From contig NZ_WEHX01000015.1 in NCBI RefSeq assembly GCF_009183815.1, positions 1 through 36,153 on the forward strand: a DNA stretch of 36,153 nt, in the 5' to 3' direction. This document shows positions 17,268 through 26,642 of this stretch, piece by piece. This DNA is from Sutterella seckii. GTDB taxonomy: Bacteria > Pseudomonadota > Gammaproteobacteria > Burkholderiales > Burkholderiaceae_F. The number at the start of each line of letters is the position of its first letter. Position 1 is the stretch's first letter. The position numbers were made by a program, and so were the translations under genes. The notes under the pieces were generated by a model, which did not search any database, was not told the DNA's origin, and worked only from the letters and a program-made list of their open reading frames with translations.

Positions 17268-17687
17268 GTGTTTCAGGGAACTTCGCTCGTTACGCTCGAC
17301 AGCAAGGGAAGGCTCGCCCTTCCCAGGCGCGTTCGGGATGAGCTTGAAGCGCAGGGCGGCGAAATCGTCGCCGCCCGCCATCCCGACGGATGCCTGCTTC
17401 TTTATCCGGCTGAAGCCTGGGCGCCGCGGCGCGAGAAGCTTCTTTCGCTCCCCTGGAGCGCGAGAGGGTTCGTGCGCCTTGTGCTCGGGAGCGCTCTGGA
17501 ACTCACGCCCGATGCCGCCGGCCGCATTCTCATTCCGAAGGATCTGAGGGAGCTCGCCGGGCTCGAGCGCGAATGCGCGCTGGTGGGCCTCGGCGAACAT
17601 CTCGAACTCTGGGATCGGGCTGCGCTCAGGGCGAATGAGGAAGCGTCGCTCGCCGAAGGGTTCGATCCGGCCGGATTCAATTTCTGA
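17268..17687 (+). CDS. mraZ: Transcriptional regulator MraZ
   Basis: A 139-residue AbrB/SpoVT-like DNA-binding protein that autorepresses the dcw operon and forms ring oligomers. It has the two tandem repeats of the family, each with a DxxGR-type element (LDSKGRLALPRRVRDEL near 10-26; PDAAGRILIPKDLREL near 82-97). The start codon is GTG 17268, chosen because family members begin MFQG and a GGAA lies 7 bases upstream. It is the first gene of the cluster and sits below three repeats typical of its operator. Confidence 0.97.
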   Translation: MFQGTSLVTLDSKGRLALPRRVRDELEAQGGEIVAARHPDGCLLLYPAEAWAPRREKLLSLPWSARGFVRLVLGSALELTPDAAGRILIPKDLRELAGLERECALVGLGEHLELWDRAALRANEEASLAEGFDPAGFNF

Positions 17688-17768
17688 GCGCCCCGGATTC
17701 TTCCTCTCACTTTCCAGGAAGCTTCTGCTTCCGTATTACTTATTTCCTTGCCGTCCGGAATCGACACC

Positions 17769-18728
17769 ATGTCCGCCTTTCTCCATCTCCCCGTTCTCAG
17801 TCAGGAAGCCCCGGAAGCGCTGGTGCGTTCTCCCGACGGACTTTACGTGGACGGCACTTTCGGACGGGGCGGCCACAGCCGGCTGATTCTGAAGCGGCTC
17901 TCTCCAAAGGGACGCCTCATCGCGTTCGACCGCGATCCGCAGGCGGTCGCGGCGGCGGCTGAAATCCGCGACCCGCGCTTTCAGATCATTCATGCGCCCT
18001 TCTCCTCCATGAAGCCGTCTCTTGCCGCCATCGGCATTGATGCGGTCGACGGGGTATTCCTCGACATCGGCGTTTCGTCGCCCCAGATCGACGACTCGGA
18101 GCGCGGCTTTTCCTTCCGCTTCGACGGGCCCCTTGACATGAGAATGGATACGTCTGCGGGAGAAACCGCGGCGGAGTGGCTCATGCGCGCCGATGCGGAC
18201 GAGATCGCACGGGTGATTGCGGACTTCGGCGAAGAGCGCTTCGCCCGGCGCATTGCGGGCGCGATCGTCGCGCAGAGAAAAATTGCGCCCCTTGCCACAA
18301 CGGGGGAGCTCGCGCGCCTCGTTGAGGGCGCGGTGCCTAAAAACCGCCGCGACAGCGCGCAGCATCCGGCAACGCGGACCTTCCAGGCGATACGCATTCA
18401 AATCAATCACGAGCTCGACGAGCTCCGGGAGGCGCTCGACGCTGCCGCGTCGCTGCTCTCTCCTGAGGGAAGGCTCGCCGTCATCAGCTTCCATTCGCTC
18501 GAAGACCGGATCGTGAAGCGGTTCTTCGACCGCGCGCGGAATCCCGGGCATGCGCTTGATCCGCGGCTCCCTGTGCCCGCGGGTTTCAACGAGGAGCCCT
18601 GGTTCCGCGATGTGGAAAGAATTCTCCCCTCGAAGCGCGAGGCGGAGGAAAATCCGCGCGCACGCTCCTCGGTGCTTCGCGCCGGCACCCGCACGGCCCG
18701 TCCCTGGGAGCCGGAGGAGACGCGATGA
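17769..18728 (+). CDS. rsmH: 16S rRNA (cytosine(1402)-N(4))-methyltransferase
   Basis: A 319-residue SAM-dependent methyltransferase (formerly MraW) that modifies C1402 in the ribosomal decoding centre. Motifs: [17 protein letters not shown] (SAM loop), [28 protein letters not shown], and the C-terminal [16 protein letters not shown] 17769 with GGAA 8 bases upstream is preferred over the in-frame TTG 17748. The stop overlaps the ftsL start (ATGA), implying translational coupling. Confidence 0.97.
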   Translation: MSAFLHLPVLSQEAPEALVRSPDGLYVDGTFGRGGHSRLILKRLSPKGRLIAFDRDPQAVAAAAEIRDPRFQIIHAPFSSMKPSLAAIGIDAVDGVFLDIGVSSPQIDDSERGFSFRFDGPLDMRMDTSAGETAAEWLMRADADEIARVIADFGEERFARRIAGAIVAQRKIAPLATTGELARLVEGAVPKNRRDSAQHPATRTFQAIRIQINHELDELREALDAAASLLSPEGRLAVISFHSLEDRIVKRFFDRARNPGHALDPRLPVPAGFNEEPWFRDVERILPSKREAEENPRARSSVLRAGTRTARPWEPEETR

Positions 18729-19108
18729 AAAGCGTTGCGCGCGCGGAGATCATCTGGGCGGCGGTGCTCGGCGTCGCGCTCTTTCTGAGCGCGCTCGGCC
18801 TTGTTGAGCTTCACTGGCAGGCGCGGCAGCTTTTCGTCGCGCACGAGCACGAGGCGGATGTGCACCGGAGGCTTCTTGATGATCAGGCGAACCTCGAGAT
18901 GCAGGTCCGCCGTGCGTCGCTTGCGGGCAATATCGGCGCGGGAGCGGCAATGCTCGACCTCGCGGGCGCGACGGGCGTCGATACCGTGACGCTTGTGGAG
19001 GCTCCGGACGGGAGGATAGACTTCCTCCCTGAACTTCGCCGCGAACTCGATGCGGCGAAGGCTGCCGGGGCCGCGGCCGGCTCATCCGGAGAGGGAGCGA
19101 AGCCGTGA
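18725..19108 (+). CDS. ftsL: Cell division protein FtsL
   Basis: A 127-residue bitopic membrane protein of the FtsQLB complex. One membrane segment is at about 9-28 ([21 protein letters not shown]), then a periplasmic helical part with coiled-coil character ([21 protein letters not shown]...). Identification rests on size, topology and position between rsmH and ftsI, since FtsL sequences are poorly conserved. It overlaps both neighbours by a few bases. The C-terminal 20 residues are Ala/Gly-rich. Confidence 0.9.
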   Translation: MKSVARAEIIWAAVLGVALFLSALGLVELHWQARQLFVAHEHEADVHRRLLDDQANLEMQVRRASLAGNIGAGAAMLDLAGATGVDTVTLVEAPDGRIDFLPELRRELDAAKAAGAAAGSSGEGAKP

Positions 19109-20928
19109 ACCGCGTGAAGGATCTCATTTCGGCCGCCGGTCAGTCCGTCTGGAATTTCCTGAAGACGGTCATTCAGCGCGACCGGGCTGCGCGCGAGGCG
19201 CAGCCTCAGAGCGCCGAGAGCCCGCTCATCGTCATTCCGATTCCGCGCTGGCGCACGTACGTGCTCTTCCTTGCCATCACGGTCGCATTCTTCGGCCTTG
19301 CCGGGCGCGCCTTCTGGCTGCAGGTGGTTTCGAACGACTTTCTCCAGGACGAAGGCGAAAAGCGCTATGCGCGCACGCTCACGATTGCGGGCGAGCGGGG
19401 CGAAATCCTCGACCGCAACGGCGTCGTGCTGGCGGCTTCTCAGCCCGTGCGCAGCATCTGGGCGGATCCGCAGCTCTCGCAGGGCGTTTCAAAGGAAGAC
19501 ATCCGGAAGCTCGCCGACGTGCTCGGGCTCGATCCCGCCTATGTGGACGGAAAGCTCAAGGCCGAGAACACGCGCTTCGTGACGATTGAGCGCAACTGCG
19601 ACGTGCGCACCGCCGAAGCCGTGAGAAAGCTTGGTCTCCCCGGGGTCGGCATCAAGCCCGAGGTGCTTCGCGAATATCCGGACGGCCCCGTGACGGCGCA
19701 TGTGGTGGGCTTCACCGGGCGCGACGACCGCGGACAGGAAGGCATTGAGCTCGCGAGCGACCGCCAGCTTGCCGGGAGCCCCGGAGCGCGGCGCGTGATT
19801 CGCGATGCGCGCGGCCGCATCATCGACGACATCTGGCAGAAGGAAGCCGTGTCGGGGCGCGACATTACGCTCTCGATCGATTCGCGCGTGCAGTTCCTTG
19901 CCTATGAGGCGCTGCGCGCGCAGGTTGAGAAGACCGGAGCGCTTGCGGGCGCCGTGGTGGTTGCGGACGTGGATACGGGCGAGGTGATTGCGCTTGCGAA
20001 TGTGCCTACCTACGACCCGAACGACCGCTCGACCATGCTCTTTGAGCAGATGCGAAACCGCGTTCTCACCGATCAGTTCGAACCGGGCTCGACCATGAAG
20101 CCCTTCGCAATCGCGAAGGCGATCGACCTCGGCCTCATCGATCCGACGACGACCATTCAGACGGCGCCGGGAAAGCTCACCATCAACGACCGCACGATTG
20201 GCGACACGCACGACTACGGGCTTCTGACGGTGGCGGAAATCGTCGCCAAGTCGTCCAACATCGGCACGGCGAAGATCGCGCTCGAGATGGCGCCGCAGAC
20301 GCTCTGGGACATGTATACGGCGCTCGGCTTCGGACAGCCGCCCAAGATCGGCTTCCCCGGCGCGACGGCAGGGCGTCTTCGTCCGGCCAAGTCCTGGCGC
20401 CCGATTGAGCAGGCGACGATCTCCTACGGGCACGGCGTTTCGGTGTCCCTCATGCAGCTCGTGCGCGCCTATACGGCGATTGCGAGAAACGGCGACGTGA
20501 TCGACCTCACGCTCTACAAGCGCCGTCCCGGCGAAGCCGTGACGGGCGAGCGCGTCTTCCGGCCGGAAACCGTGCGCCTCATCCGCGCCATGATGATGAA
20601 GACCATGAGCCGCGGCGGCACGGGGTCGCAGATTCGCGTCGCCGGCTACTCGGTGGCCGGGAAGACCGGCACGGCGAACAAAGTGAAGAACGGCAAGTAC
20701 ACGAAGGACACCGTGGCGAGCTTCGTGGGCATCGTGCCCGCCGTTAATCCGCGCTTCATCGTCGCCGTCATGATCGACGAACCCAAGAAGGGAAGCCGCT
20801 ACGGCGGCACGGTGGCGGGACCCGTTTTCCGCGAGGTGGCCGAGGGGGCGCTGCGCACGCAGATGGTTTCGCCCGACGAGGAACCCCTCTCCGGCGGCGG
20901 CGGATTTCTCACCCGCATACGGAATTGA
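19105..20928 (+). CDS. ftsI: Septal peptidoglycan transpeptidase FtsI (PBP3)
   Basis: A 607-residue class B penicillin-binding protein that cross-links septal peptidoglycan with FtsW. It has a cytosolic N-terminus of about 50 residues, one membrane segment near 52-74, a PBP dimer domain about 90-260, and a transpeptidase domain with STMK (Ser329, Lys332), SSN (383-385) and KTGT (520-523). The start is GTG 19105, overlapping the ftsL stop (GTGA). The N-terminus is longer than in E. coli. No PASTA domain is present. A 40-base gap leads to murE. Confidence 0.98.
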   Translation: MNRVKDLISAAGQSVWNFLKTVIQRDRAAREAQPQSAESPLIVIPIPRWRTYVLFLAITVAFFGLAGRAFWLQVVSNDFLQDEGEKRYARTLTIAGERGEILDRNGVVLAASQPVRSIWADPQLSQGVSKEDIRKLADVLGLDPAYVDGKLKAENTRFVTIERNCDVRTAEAVRKLGLPGVGIKPEVLREYPDGPVTAHVVGFTGRDDRGQEGIELASDRQLAGSPGARRVIRDARGRIIDDIWQKEAVSGRDITLSIDSRVQFLAYEALRAQVEKTGALAGAVVVADVDTGEVIALANVPTYDPNDRSTMLFEQMRNRVLTDQFEPGSTMKPFAIAKAIDLGLIDPTTTIQTAPGKLTINDRTIGDTHDYGLLTVAEIVAKSSNIGTAKIALEMAPQTLWDMYTALGFGQPPKIGFPGATAGRLRPAKSWRPIEQATISYGHGVSVSLMQLVRAYTAIARNGDVIDLTLYKRRPGEAVTGERVFRPETVRLIRAMMMKTMSRGGTGSQIRVAGYSVAGKTGTANKVKNGKYTKDTVASFVGIVPAVNPRFIVAVMIDEPKKGSRYGGTVAGPVFREVAEGALRTQMVSPDEEPLSGGGGFLTRIRN

Positions 20929-20968
20929 ACGAAGAGAAGAGTGAATTGAAGAAGGAGCTCCGGCAAAT

Positions 20969-22483
20969 ATGACCAGAACCAACAGGGAAGTCGTCGACTG
21001 GATGCATAAGCTCGTGCATGAAGGGGCGGAAATGAAGCTCGACAGCCGCGAAGTGCGCCCGGGCGACATCTTCTGCGCCATTCCCGGCACGAAGTCGGAC
21101 GGCCGCGCCTTCATCCGCGTGGCGGCAGCCCGCGGCGCCGCCGGCGTGATTTACGAGGCGGACGGAACGCCGCGGGGCGAACACTATCCGGTGGCGTCGC
21201 TCGCGGTCTCGCACCTTGCCTCGCGCCTCGGCGAGATCGCCGCGCTCTTTTACGGCGACGCCTCTCAGAAGATGACGGGCGTTGCCGTCACCGGCACGAA
21301 CGGGAAGACGACGAGCACGTTCTGGCTCGGCCAGCTCCTTACGAAGCTGGGCGCCCCGGCTGCCGTAATCGGCACGGTGGGGGTCTTCTTCAACGGCAGG
21401 CAGATCCCTGCGCCGCACCTGACGACGCCCGATGCCGTGACGCTCGAAAGCCTTTACGCAAGGCTCGCGCGTGATGGCGCGAAGGCCTTCGCCGTTGAGG
21501 CGAGCTCGGTCGGCCTCGAGCAGGGGCGGCTTTCGGGCTCGCACTTTCGCGTCGGGATCTTCACGAACCTCTCGCGCGACCATCTCGACTACCACCACAC
21601 CATGGAAGCCTATGCGGATGCGAAGGAAATCCTTTTCCGCTGGCCCGGGCTCGGCGCGGCGGTGGTGAATGCCGAAGATCCTTTGAGCGCGCGCTTTGCG
21701 GCGACGGCTCAGGCGCACGGCATTCCCGTCTGGACGACGGGGCGCGAGGGAAAGGGCGAAGCGCTCCGCAAAGCGGTTTCGGCCGCGCACGCGCTTGACG
21801 CCTTCGACTGCCGCTCGACCGGCCGCGGGATGGCCTTTACGCTTAAGGCCGAGGGCGAAACCCGGGAGGTGTCGCTTCCTGCCGTGGGGCTCTTCAATGT
21901 CGACAATGCCCTTGAGGTCATTGCCGCCATGCTTGCGCTCGGCTATCCCCTCGACGATGTCGTCAGGGGAGTCGCGACGCTCGAGCCCCCTCCCGGGCGC
22001 ATGCAGCCCGTTTATTCGGAAGGGATGCCGCTCGGCGTCGTCGACTTCTGCCACACGCCCGATGCGCTCGAAAAAGCGCTCGAAAGCCTTCTACCCGGCG
22101 TGCACGCGCGGGGCGGCAAGCTCTGGACGGTATTCGGCTGCGGGGGCGACCGCGATCCGGGGAAGCGCCCCATCATGGGCGCCATTGCCGCAAGGCTTTC
22201 CGACCACGTGATCGTGACGAGCGACAACCCGCGAAGCGAGGATCCTGAAAGCATTGTCCGTCAGGTAGCGGCGGGCGCCGAAGGCGCGAAAAACGTGCGC
22301 ATCGTGACGGATCGTCGCGAAGCCATCCATGAAGCGATTCTCGAGGCGGCTCCTGAGGATCTCGTTCTCGTCGCCGGCAAAGGCCACGAAAGCGAACAGA
22401 TTCTGAAGGACGGACCGCACCATTTCCTCGATGCGGAAGTGGTTCGCGAAGCCCTGAACGAGCGCCGCACGCGCGAGCTTTAA
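20969..22483 (+). CDS. murE: UDP-MurNAc-tripeptide synthetase (meso-DAP adding) MurE
   Basis: A 504-residue ATP-dependent ligase that adds the third amino acid to UDP-MurNAc-L-Ala-D-Glu in the cytosol. Motifs: DSREVRPGDIFCAIPG (uracil-binding domain), GTNGKTT (109-115), GCGGDRDPGKRP, and DNPR (419-422), the signature for meso-diaminopimelate rather than lysine. AAGGAG is well placed before ATG 20969. It is followed 21 bases later by murF. Confidence 0.98.
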   Translation: MTRTNREVVDWMHKLVHEGAEMKLDSREVRPGDIFCAIPGTKSDGRAFIRVAAARGAAGVIYEADGTPRGEHYPVASLAVSHLASRLGEIAALFYGDASQKMTGVAVTGTNGKTTSTFWLGQLLTKLGAPAAVIGTVGVFFNGRQIPAPHLTTPDAVTLESLYARLARDGAKAFAVEASSVGLEQGRLSGSHFRVGIFTNLSRDHLDYHHTMEAYADAKEILFRWPGLGAAVVNAEDPLSARFAATAQAHGIPVWTTGREGKGEALRKAVSAAHALDAFDCRSTGRGMAFTLKAEGETREVSLPAVGLFNVDNALEVIAAMLALGYPLDDVVRGVATLEPPPGRMQPVYSEGMPLGVVDFCHTPDALEKALESLLPGVHARGGKLWTVFGCGGDRDPGKRPIMGAIAARLSDHVIVTSDNPRSEDPESIVRQVAAGAEGAKNVRIVTDRREAIHEAILEAAPEDLVLVAGKGHESEQILKDGPHHFLDAEVVREALNERRTREL

Positions 22484-22504
22484 GTCTTCAGGCGGAGAGA
22501 AGAA

Positions 22505-23908
22505 ATGGAAATGGATCATCCGGAAACGCTCGGCTGGCTGAAGGACGCGCTCGCAGAGGAAACGGTGGGCCTGAGGCTTCATCATCACCATCTCGAATGG
22601 AGCTGGAAGCGCATTACAACCGATTCGCGCGAAGCGGGCGAAGGCGACGTCTTCGTCGCCATCCCCGGCGAGCGCTTTGACGGCCACGACTATGCAAAGA
22701 AGGCTTCCGAAGCGGGAGCCGTCTGCCTTGTGGTCGAGCATGAAATTCACGGCGCGGATGCCGCGCAGATCATCGTGAGGAACGCGCGGCGCGCGCTCGC
22801 GCGGATCGCGCGCGCCTGGCGCGCCCGCTTCTCCTGCAATCTCACCGCAGTGGGCGGCAGCAACGGCAAAACCACCACCACGCAGATGGTGGCGGCGATT
22901 CTGCGCAGGCGCTGGGGCGCGGACGAAATGCTCGCGACCGAAGGAAACTTCAACAACGACATCGGCGTATCGCATACGCTCATGGGCCTGAGGTTCCGGC
23001 ACCGCGCGGCGGTTGTCGAGGCCGGCATGAATCACCGGGGCGAGATGGCGGTTCTTGCCGACATGATCCGTCCGACGGTTGCGGTCCTCACCAATGCGCA
23101 GCGCGAACATCAGGCGTTCCTCGAAACGGTTGCCGAAACGGCAAGCGAAAACGGACTCCTCATTGCCGCGCTTCCCGAAAGCGGCCATGCGGTTTTTCCG
23201 GCCGACGACCCGTGCTCGGACATCTGGGCGTCGCTCGCGCTCGCGCGCGGCGTGAAGTCCTTCACCTTTTCCTTTGATCCGGCCGTTCCCGCCGACCTCA
23301 TGTGCAGGCTCGATGCCGACGGGGCGCTCGCGCTCGAGGGAGAAAGAGAGAGCTTCCAGATTGCGCTCAGAATCGCGGGCCTTCACAACGCGAGGAATGC
23401 CGCTGCCGCCGCTGCCGCCGCGCTCATTCAGGATATCGACCCGGAAGTCATCCGCGAGGCGCTTGAAAGCTTCGAAGCTCTTCCCGGGCGCGGCGCCCGC
23501 CTGCATGCGGCGGAGCGCTTCGGCGGGGCGACTCTGATCGACGACGCCTACAACTGCAACCCCGACAGCGCGATCGCATCGCTCAGAATGCTCGCCCGGG
23601 AAAAGGCGCCGCGGATCTTCATCTTCGGCGACATGGCCGAGCTCGGCCCCTCGAGCGAGAAGTGGCATGCCGAAGTGGGCGCGGAAGCGAAGCGCCTCGG
23701 CATTGATTATTTCTGGACGGCGGGCGAAAAAGCGCGCGCCGGGGCTCTTGCCTTCGGGATCGACGGCGACCGGTGCCGGGCATTCCGCGACCGCGACGAG
23801 CTGATTGATGCCCTCAGGGAACTCAGGGCGGATGGCGGCACCATCGTCGTCAAGGCAAGCCACAGCGCGGGATTCTCGAAGATCGTGGATGTGCTCAGCG
23901 GCAAATAA
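22505..23908 (+). CDS. murF: UDP-MurNAc-tripeptide:D-Ala-D-Ala ligase MurF
   Basis: A 467-residue ligase completing the UDP-MurNAc-pentapeptide with D-Ala-D-Ala, made by the Ddl encoded further down the cluster. Motifs: TDSREAGEGDVFVAIPGERFDGHDY, GSNGKTT (118-124), and DDAYNCNPDS typical of MurF. An ATG 6 bases downstream is a minor alternative start. A 56-base gap precedes mraY. Confidence 0.98.
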   Translation: MEMDHPETLGWLKDALAEETVGLRLHHHHLEWSWKRITTDSREAGEGDVFVAIPGERFDGHDYAKKASEAGAVCLVVEHEIHGADAAQIIVRNARRALARIARAWRARFSCNLTAVGGSNGKTTTTQMVAAILRRRWGADEMLATEGNFNNDIGVSHTLMGLRFRHRAAVVEAGMNHRGEMAVLADMIRPTVAVLTNAQREHQAFLETVAETASENGLLIAALPESGHAVFPADDPCSDIWASLALARGVKSFTFSFDPAVPADLMCRLDADGALALEGERESFQIALRIAGLHNARNAAAAAAAALIQDIDPEVIREALESFEALPGRGARLHAAERFGGATLIDDAYNCNPDSAIASLRMLAREKAPRIFIFGDMAELGPSSEKWHAEVGAEAKRLGIDYFWTAGEKARAGALAFGIDGDRCRAFRDRDELIDALRELRADGGTIVVKASHSAGFSKIVDVLSGK

Positions 23909-23964
23909 CCGATTCCCTCAGGGGAAAAGAATTTTTAGACATATAAACCTATCGCACTGGAATC

Positions 23965-25119
23965 ATGCTTCTTGAACTTTTCCGCTCGCTCTCCTCGAGC
24001 TGGTCGGGCTTCGGCATCTTCAACTACCTGACGCTGCGCGCCCTTCTTGCCTGCTTTACCGCGCTCGTGATCGGCTTCGCCTTCGGTCCCTGGATGATCC
24101 GGGAACTTAAGAAGCTCCATTTCGGGCAGGCGGTGCGCACGAACGGGCCGCAGACGCACCTCGTGAAGGACGGGACGCCCACCATGGGCGGCGCTCTCAT
24201 TCTCTTCGGCATCACGGTCTCGACCCTCCTCTGGGCGGATCTCTCGAACCGCTTCATCTGGGTCGTGCTTTTCGTTACGCTCGGCTACGGCGCGATCGGC
24301 TGGATCGACGACTACCGCAAGGTCGTGCACCACAACCCCAGAGGCATGAGCGCGAAGGAGAAATTCGGCTGGCAGTCCGTGATCGGGCTCATCGCCGCCT
24401 TCTACCTTGCGCTCGCGCTCTCGGTCGAACCGGGCGGCACCTTCGCCGAGGCGCTCTCGAAGTGGTACGACGCGCGCTTCCCGCTCGACCTCACGCCCAA
24501 CATTCATCTCCTCATTCCGTGCTTCAAGGACATTGCGCTCCCCTTCGGACTGATCGGCTTCATGGTCTTCACGTACGTCGTGATCGTGGGCTCGAGCAAT
24601 GCCGTGAATCTCACGGACGGCCTTGACGGCCTCGCCATCCTCCCGACCGTGCTGGTCGGCATGGCTCTGGGCGTCTTCGCTTACGTGGTCGGACGCCCCG
24701 ACTTCTCCTCCTACCTGATCTTCCCCTACATTCCGGGCGCAGGCGAACTCGTCGTCATTGCGGGTGCGCTCGCGGGCGCGGGACTTGCCTTCCTCTGGTT
24801 CAACGCGCATCCGGCGCAGGTCTTCATGGGCGACGTCGGTGCGCTTGCGCTCGGCGGGTGCCTGGGCACCATGGCGGTCATTGCCCGTCAGGAGCTGGTG
24901 CTGGCCGTGATGGGCGGCGTCTTTGTGGCGGAGACGCTCTCCGTCATGATTCAGACCACCTACTTCCGGCTTTCGCACGGCAAGCGCGTCTTCCTCATGG
25001 CCCCCATTCATCATCACTTTGAACTGAAGGGCTGGAAGGAAACGCAGGTGGTGACCCGCTTCTGGATCATTACCTTCATTCTGGTTCTGATCGGACTTTC
25101 CACGCTCAAAATCCGCTGA
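23965..25119 (+). CDS. mraY: Phospho-MurNAc-pentapeptide translocase MraY
   Basis: A 384-residue polytopic membrane enzyme that transfers phospho-MurNAc-pentapeptide to undecaprenyl phosphate, making lipid I. About ten membrane segments are visible. Catalytic motifs: DDYRK (Asp115, Asp116), NLTDGLDGL (Asn215, Asp218, Asp221), and the His triplet PIHHHFE (349-351). It is about 24 residues longer than E. coli MraY, mostly in the periplasmic loop near 150-185. The ribosome site (GGA) is weak. Confidence 0.98.
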   Translation: MLLELFRSLSSSWSGFGIFNYLTLRALLACFTALVIGFAFGPWMIRELKKLHFGQAVRTNGPQTHLVKDGTPTMGGALILFGITVSTLLWADLSNRFIWVVLFVTLGYGAIGWIDDYRKVVHHNPRGMSAKEKFGWQSVIGLIAAFYLALALSVEPGGTFAEALSKWYDARFPLDLTPNIHLLIPCFKDIALPFGLIGFMVFTYVVIVGSSNAVNLTDGLDGLAILPTVLVGMALGVFAYVVGRPDFSSYLIFPYIPGAGELVVIAGALAGAGLAFLWFNAHPAQVFMGDVGALALGGCLGTMAVIARQELVLAVMGGVFVAETLSVMIQTTYFRLSHGKRVFLMAPIHHHFELKGWKETQVVTRFWIITFILVLIGLSTLKIR

Positions 25120-25142
25120 TTTTCTTTTCGAAGAGACGCATC

Positions 25143-26642
25143 ATGTTTGATTCTTCCGATGAGGCCTATCTGAAGCTTGACGCTGCGAAGGGCAGCGGCC
25201 GCCGCGCGCTTGTCGCGGGGCTCGGCGCCTCCGGGCGCGCTTCGCTCGAGTACCTTCTGCGGCGCGGCTGGCGGGCTTCGGCCTGCGACTCCCGAGATAA
25301 GGTGCCGGGTCTTGACGGGTTCCTCTCCGCGCATCCGGGAATTTCAGTCTCGCTCGGCGGCATCCCGGAGTCTCTCCCCGAAGGCGTCGACCTCGTCGTG
25401 ATGTCGCCCGGCATTTCGCCGTGGTTCGGTCCCGCGGCGGCGCTCTGCTTAGCCGCAAGAAAGGCCGGCGTTCCGGTTGCGGGGGAAATTGAACTCTTCG
25501 CAGAGGAGCTCGCGCACCTCCGCGAGACCAGCGGCTACGCGCCGAAAGTGATCGGCATTACCGGGACGAACGGCAAGACGACCACGACGAGCCTCACGGC
25601 AAAAATCGGCGAAGCGGCGGGCCTCAGAACCATTGCTGCCGGGAACATCGGTCCCAATGCCGTGACGGAGCTTCTGAAGGCTGAGGACGCGGGCGAACTT
25701 CCCGACCTCTGGGTGCTTGAGCTCTCGAGCTTCCAGCTCGATACGACGCATACCCTCCGGTGCGATGCGGCGGCGCTTCTCAACATCACGGAAGACCACA
25801 TCAACTGGCACGGCTCCATGGAAGCCTATGCGGCGGCGAAGGCAAGGATTTTCTCGCCCGACACCGTCCGCGTCGGGAACCGCGAGGATCAGCTAGCGCT
25901 TGAGTGGACGAAGAAAGGACTGAAAAACCCGTCGCTTCTGAGAACGTTCGGCGCCTCGAAGCCCGCCCGGCCCGGAGAATTCGGGCTCGAGATGGCGGCT
26001 CACGCCTCTCAGGGACTCTGGCTCTCCTCGATGGACGAAATGGAAGTGGAGATTCTCTATCTGCCCGAGTCGGAACTTCAGATCAGAGGCCGCCACAACG
26101 CAATGAATGCGCTCGCGGCGCTCGCTCTCACGGGCGCCGTCGGCGTGAGTCAGCAGGCGGCGATCGGAACGCTCAGAACCTATAAGGGCGAGCCCCACCG
26201 CGTGGAGCTCGTCTGCACGGTCAAGGGACGCGACTTCATCGACGACTCGAAGGGCACCAATGTCGGCGCCGTAGCGGCCGCCGTCACGGGGCTCGCGGCT
26301 CAGGGAAGACGAATCCTCATTCTTCTCGGGGGCGACGGCAAGGGACAGGACTTTGCGCCTCTCGCTGATGTGCTCAAGGGCCGCGCCGCCTCTGCGGCGC
26401 TCATCGGCAAGGATGCCGATGAAATCGGCCGTGCGGCCGCGTCCGCGGGCGTGCCTAACCAAAAATTCCCGACCCTTGAAGCGGCCGTCGACTGGCTCTG
26501 GAGCGAAAGCCGCGAGGGCGACATCATTCTTTTGTCGCCCGCCTGCGCCTCCTGGGACATGTTCCGCGACTATGCGGAGAGAAGCGAACGCTTCAAGGCT
26601 GAGGCCGCGCGGATCAGAGCGCGCGAGGAGAGTGAAGCGTGA
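25143..26642 (+). CDS. murD: UDP-MurNAc-L-Ala:D-Glu ligase MurD
   Basis: A 499-residue cytosolic ligase adding D-Glu to UDP-MurNAc-L-Ala. It has an N-terminal nucleotide-binding domain (LVAGLGASGRASLEYL), the ATP motif GTNGKTT (141-147), ITEDHINWHGSMEAY, HNAMNALAA and the C-terminal DDSKGTNVGAV and LLSPACASWDMF motifs. It is longer than E. coli MurD (438). The stop overlaps the GTG start of ftsW. Confidence 0.98.
   Translation: MFDSSDEAYLKLDAAKGSGRRALVAGLGASGRASLEYLLRRGWRASACDSRDKVPGLDGFLSAHPGISVSLGGIPESLPEGVDLVVMSPGISPWFGPAAALCLAARKAGVPVAGEIELFAEELAHLRETSGYAPKVIGITGTNGKTTTTSLTAKIGEAAGLRTIAAGNIGPNAVTELLKAEDAGELPDLWVLELSSFQLDTTHTLRCDAAALLNITEDHINWHGSMEAYAAAKARIFSPDTVRVGNREDQLALEWTKKGLKNPSLLRTFGASKPARPGEFGLEMAAHASQGLWLSSMDEMEVEILYLPESELQIRGRHNAMNALAALALTGAVGVSQQAAIGTLRTYKGEPHRVELVCTVKGRDFIDDSKGTNVGAVAAAVTGLAAQGRRILILLGGDGKGQDFAPLADVLKGRAASAALIGKDADEIGRAAASAGVPNQKFPTLEAAVDWLWSESREGDIILLSPACASWDMFRDYAERSERFKAEAARIRAREESEA

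Noticed and set aside
22091-23863. 590-codon minus-strand open frame opposite murE/murF
   Set aside because: It spans two certain genes on the other strand and has no recognisable domain; typical GC-driven shadow.
23909-23964. Possible promoter or attenuator before mraY
   Set aside because: TATAAA at 23942-23947 has no -35 at a usable distance, and the TTCCC/GGGAA stem is short with its T-run displaced, so neither call is supported.
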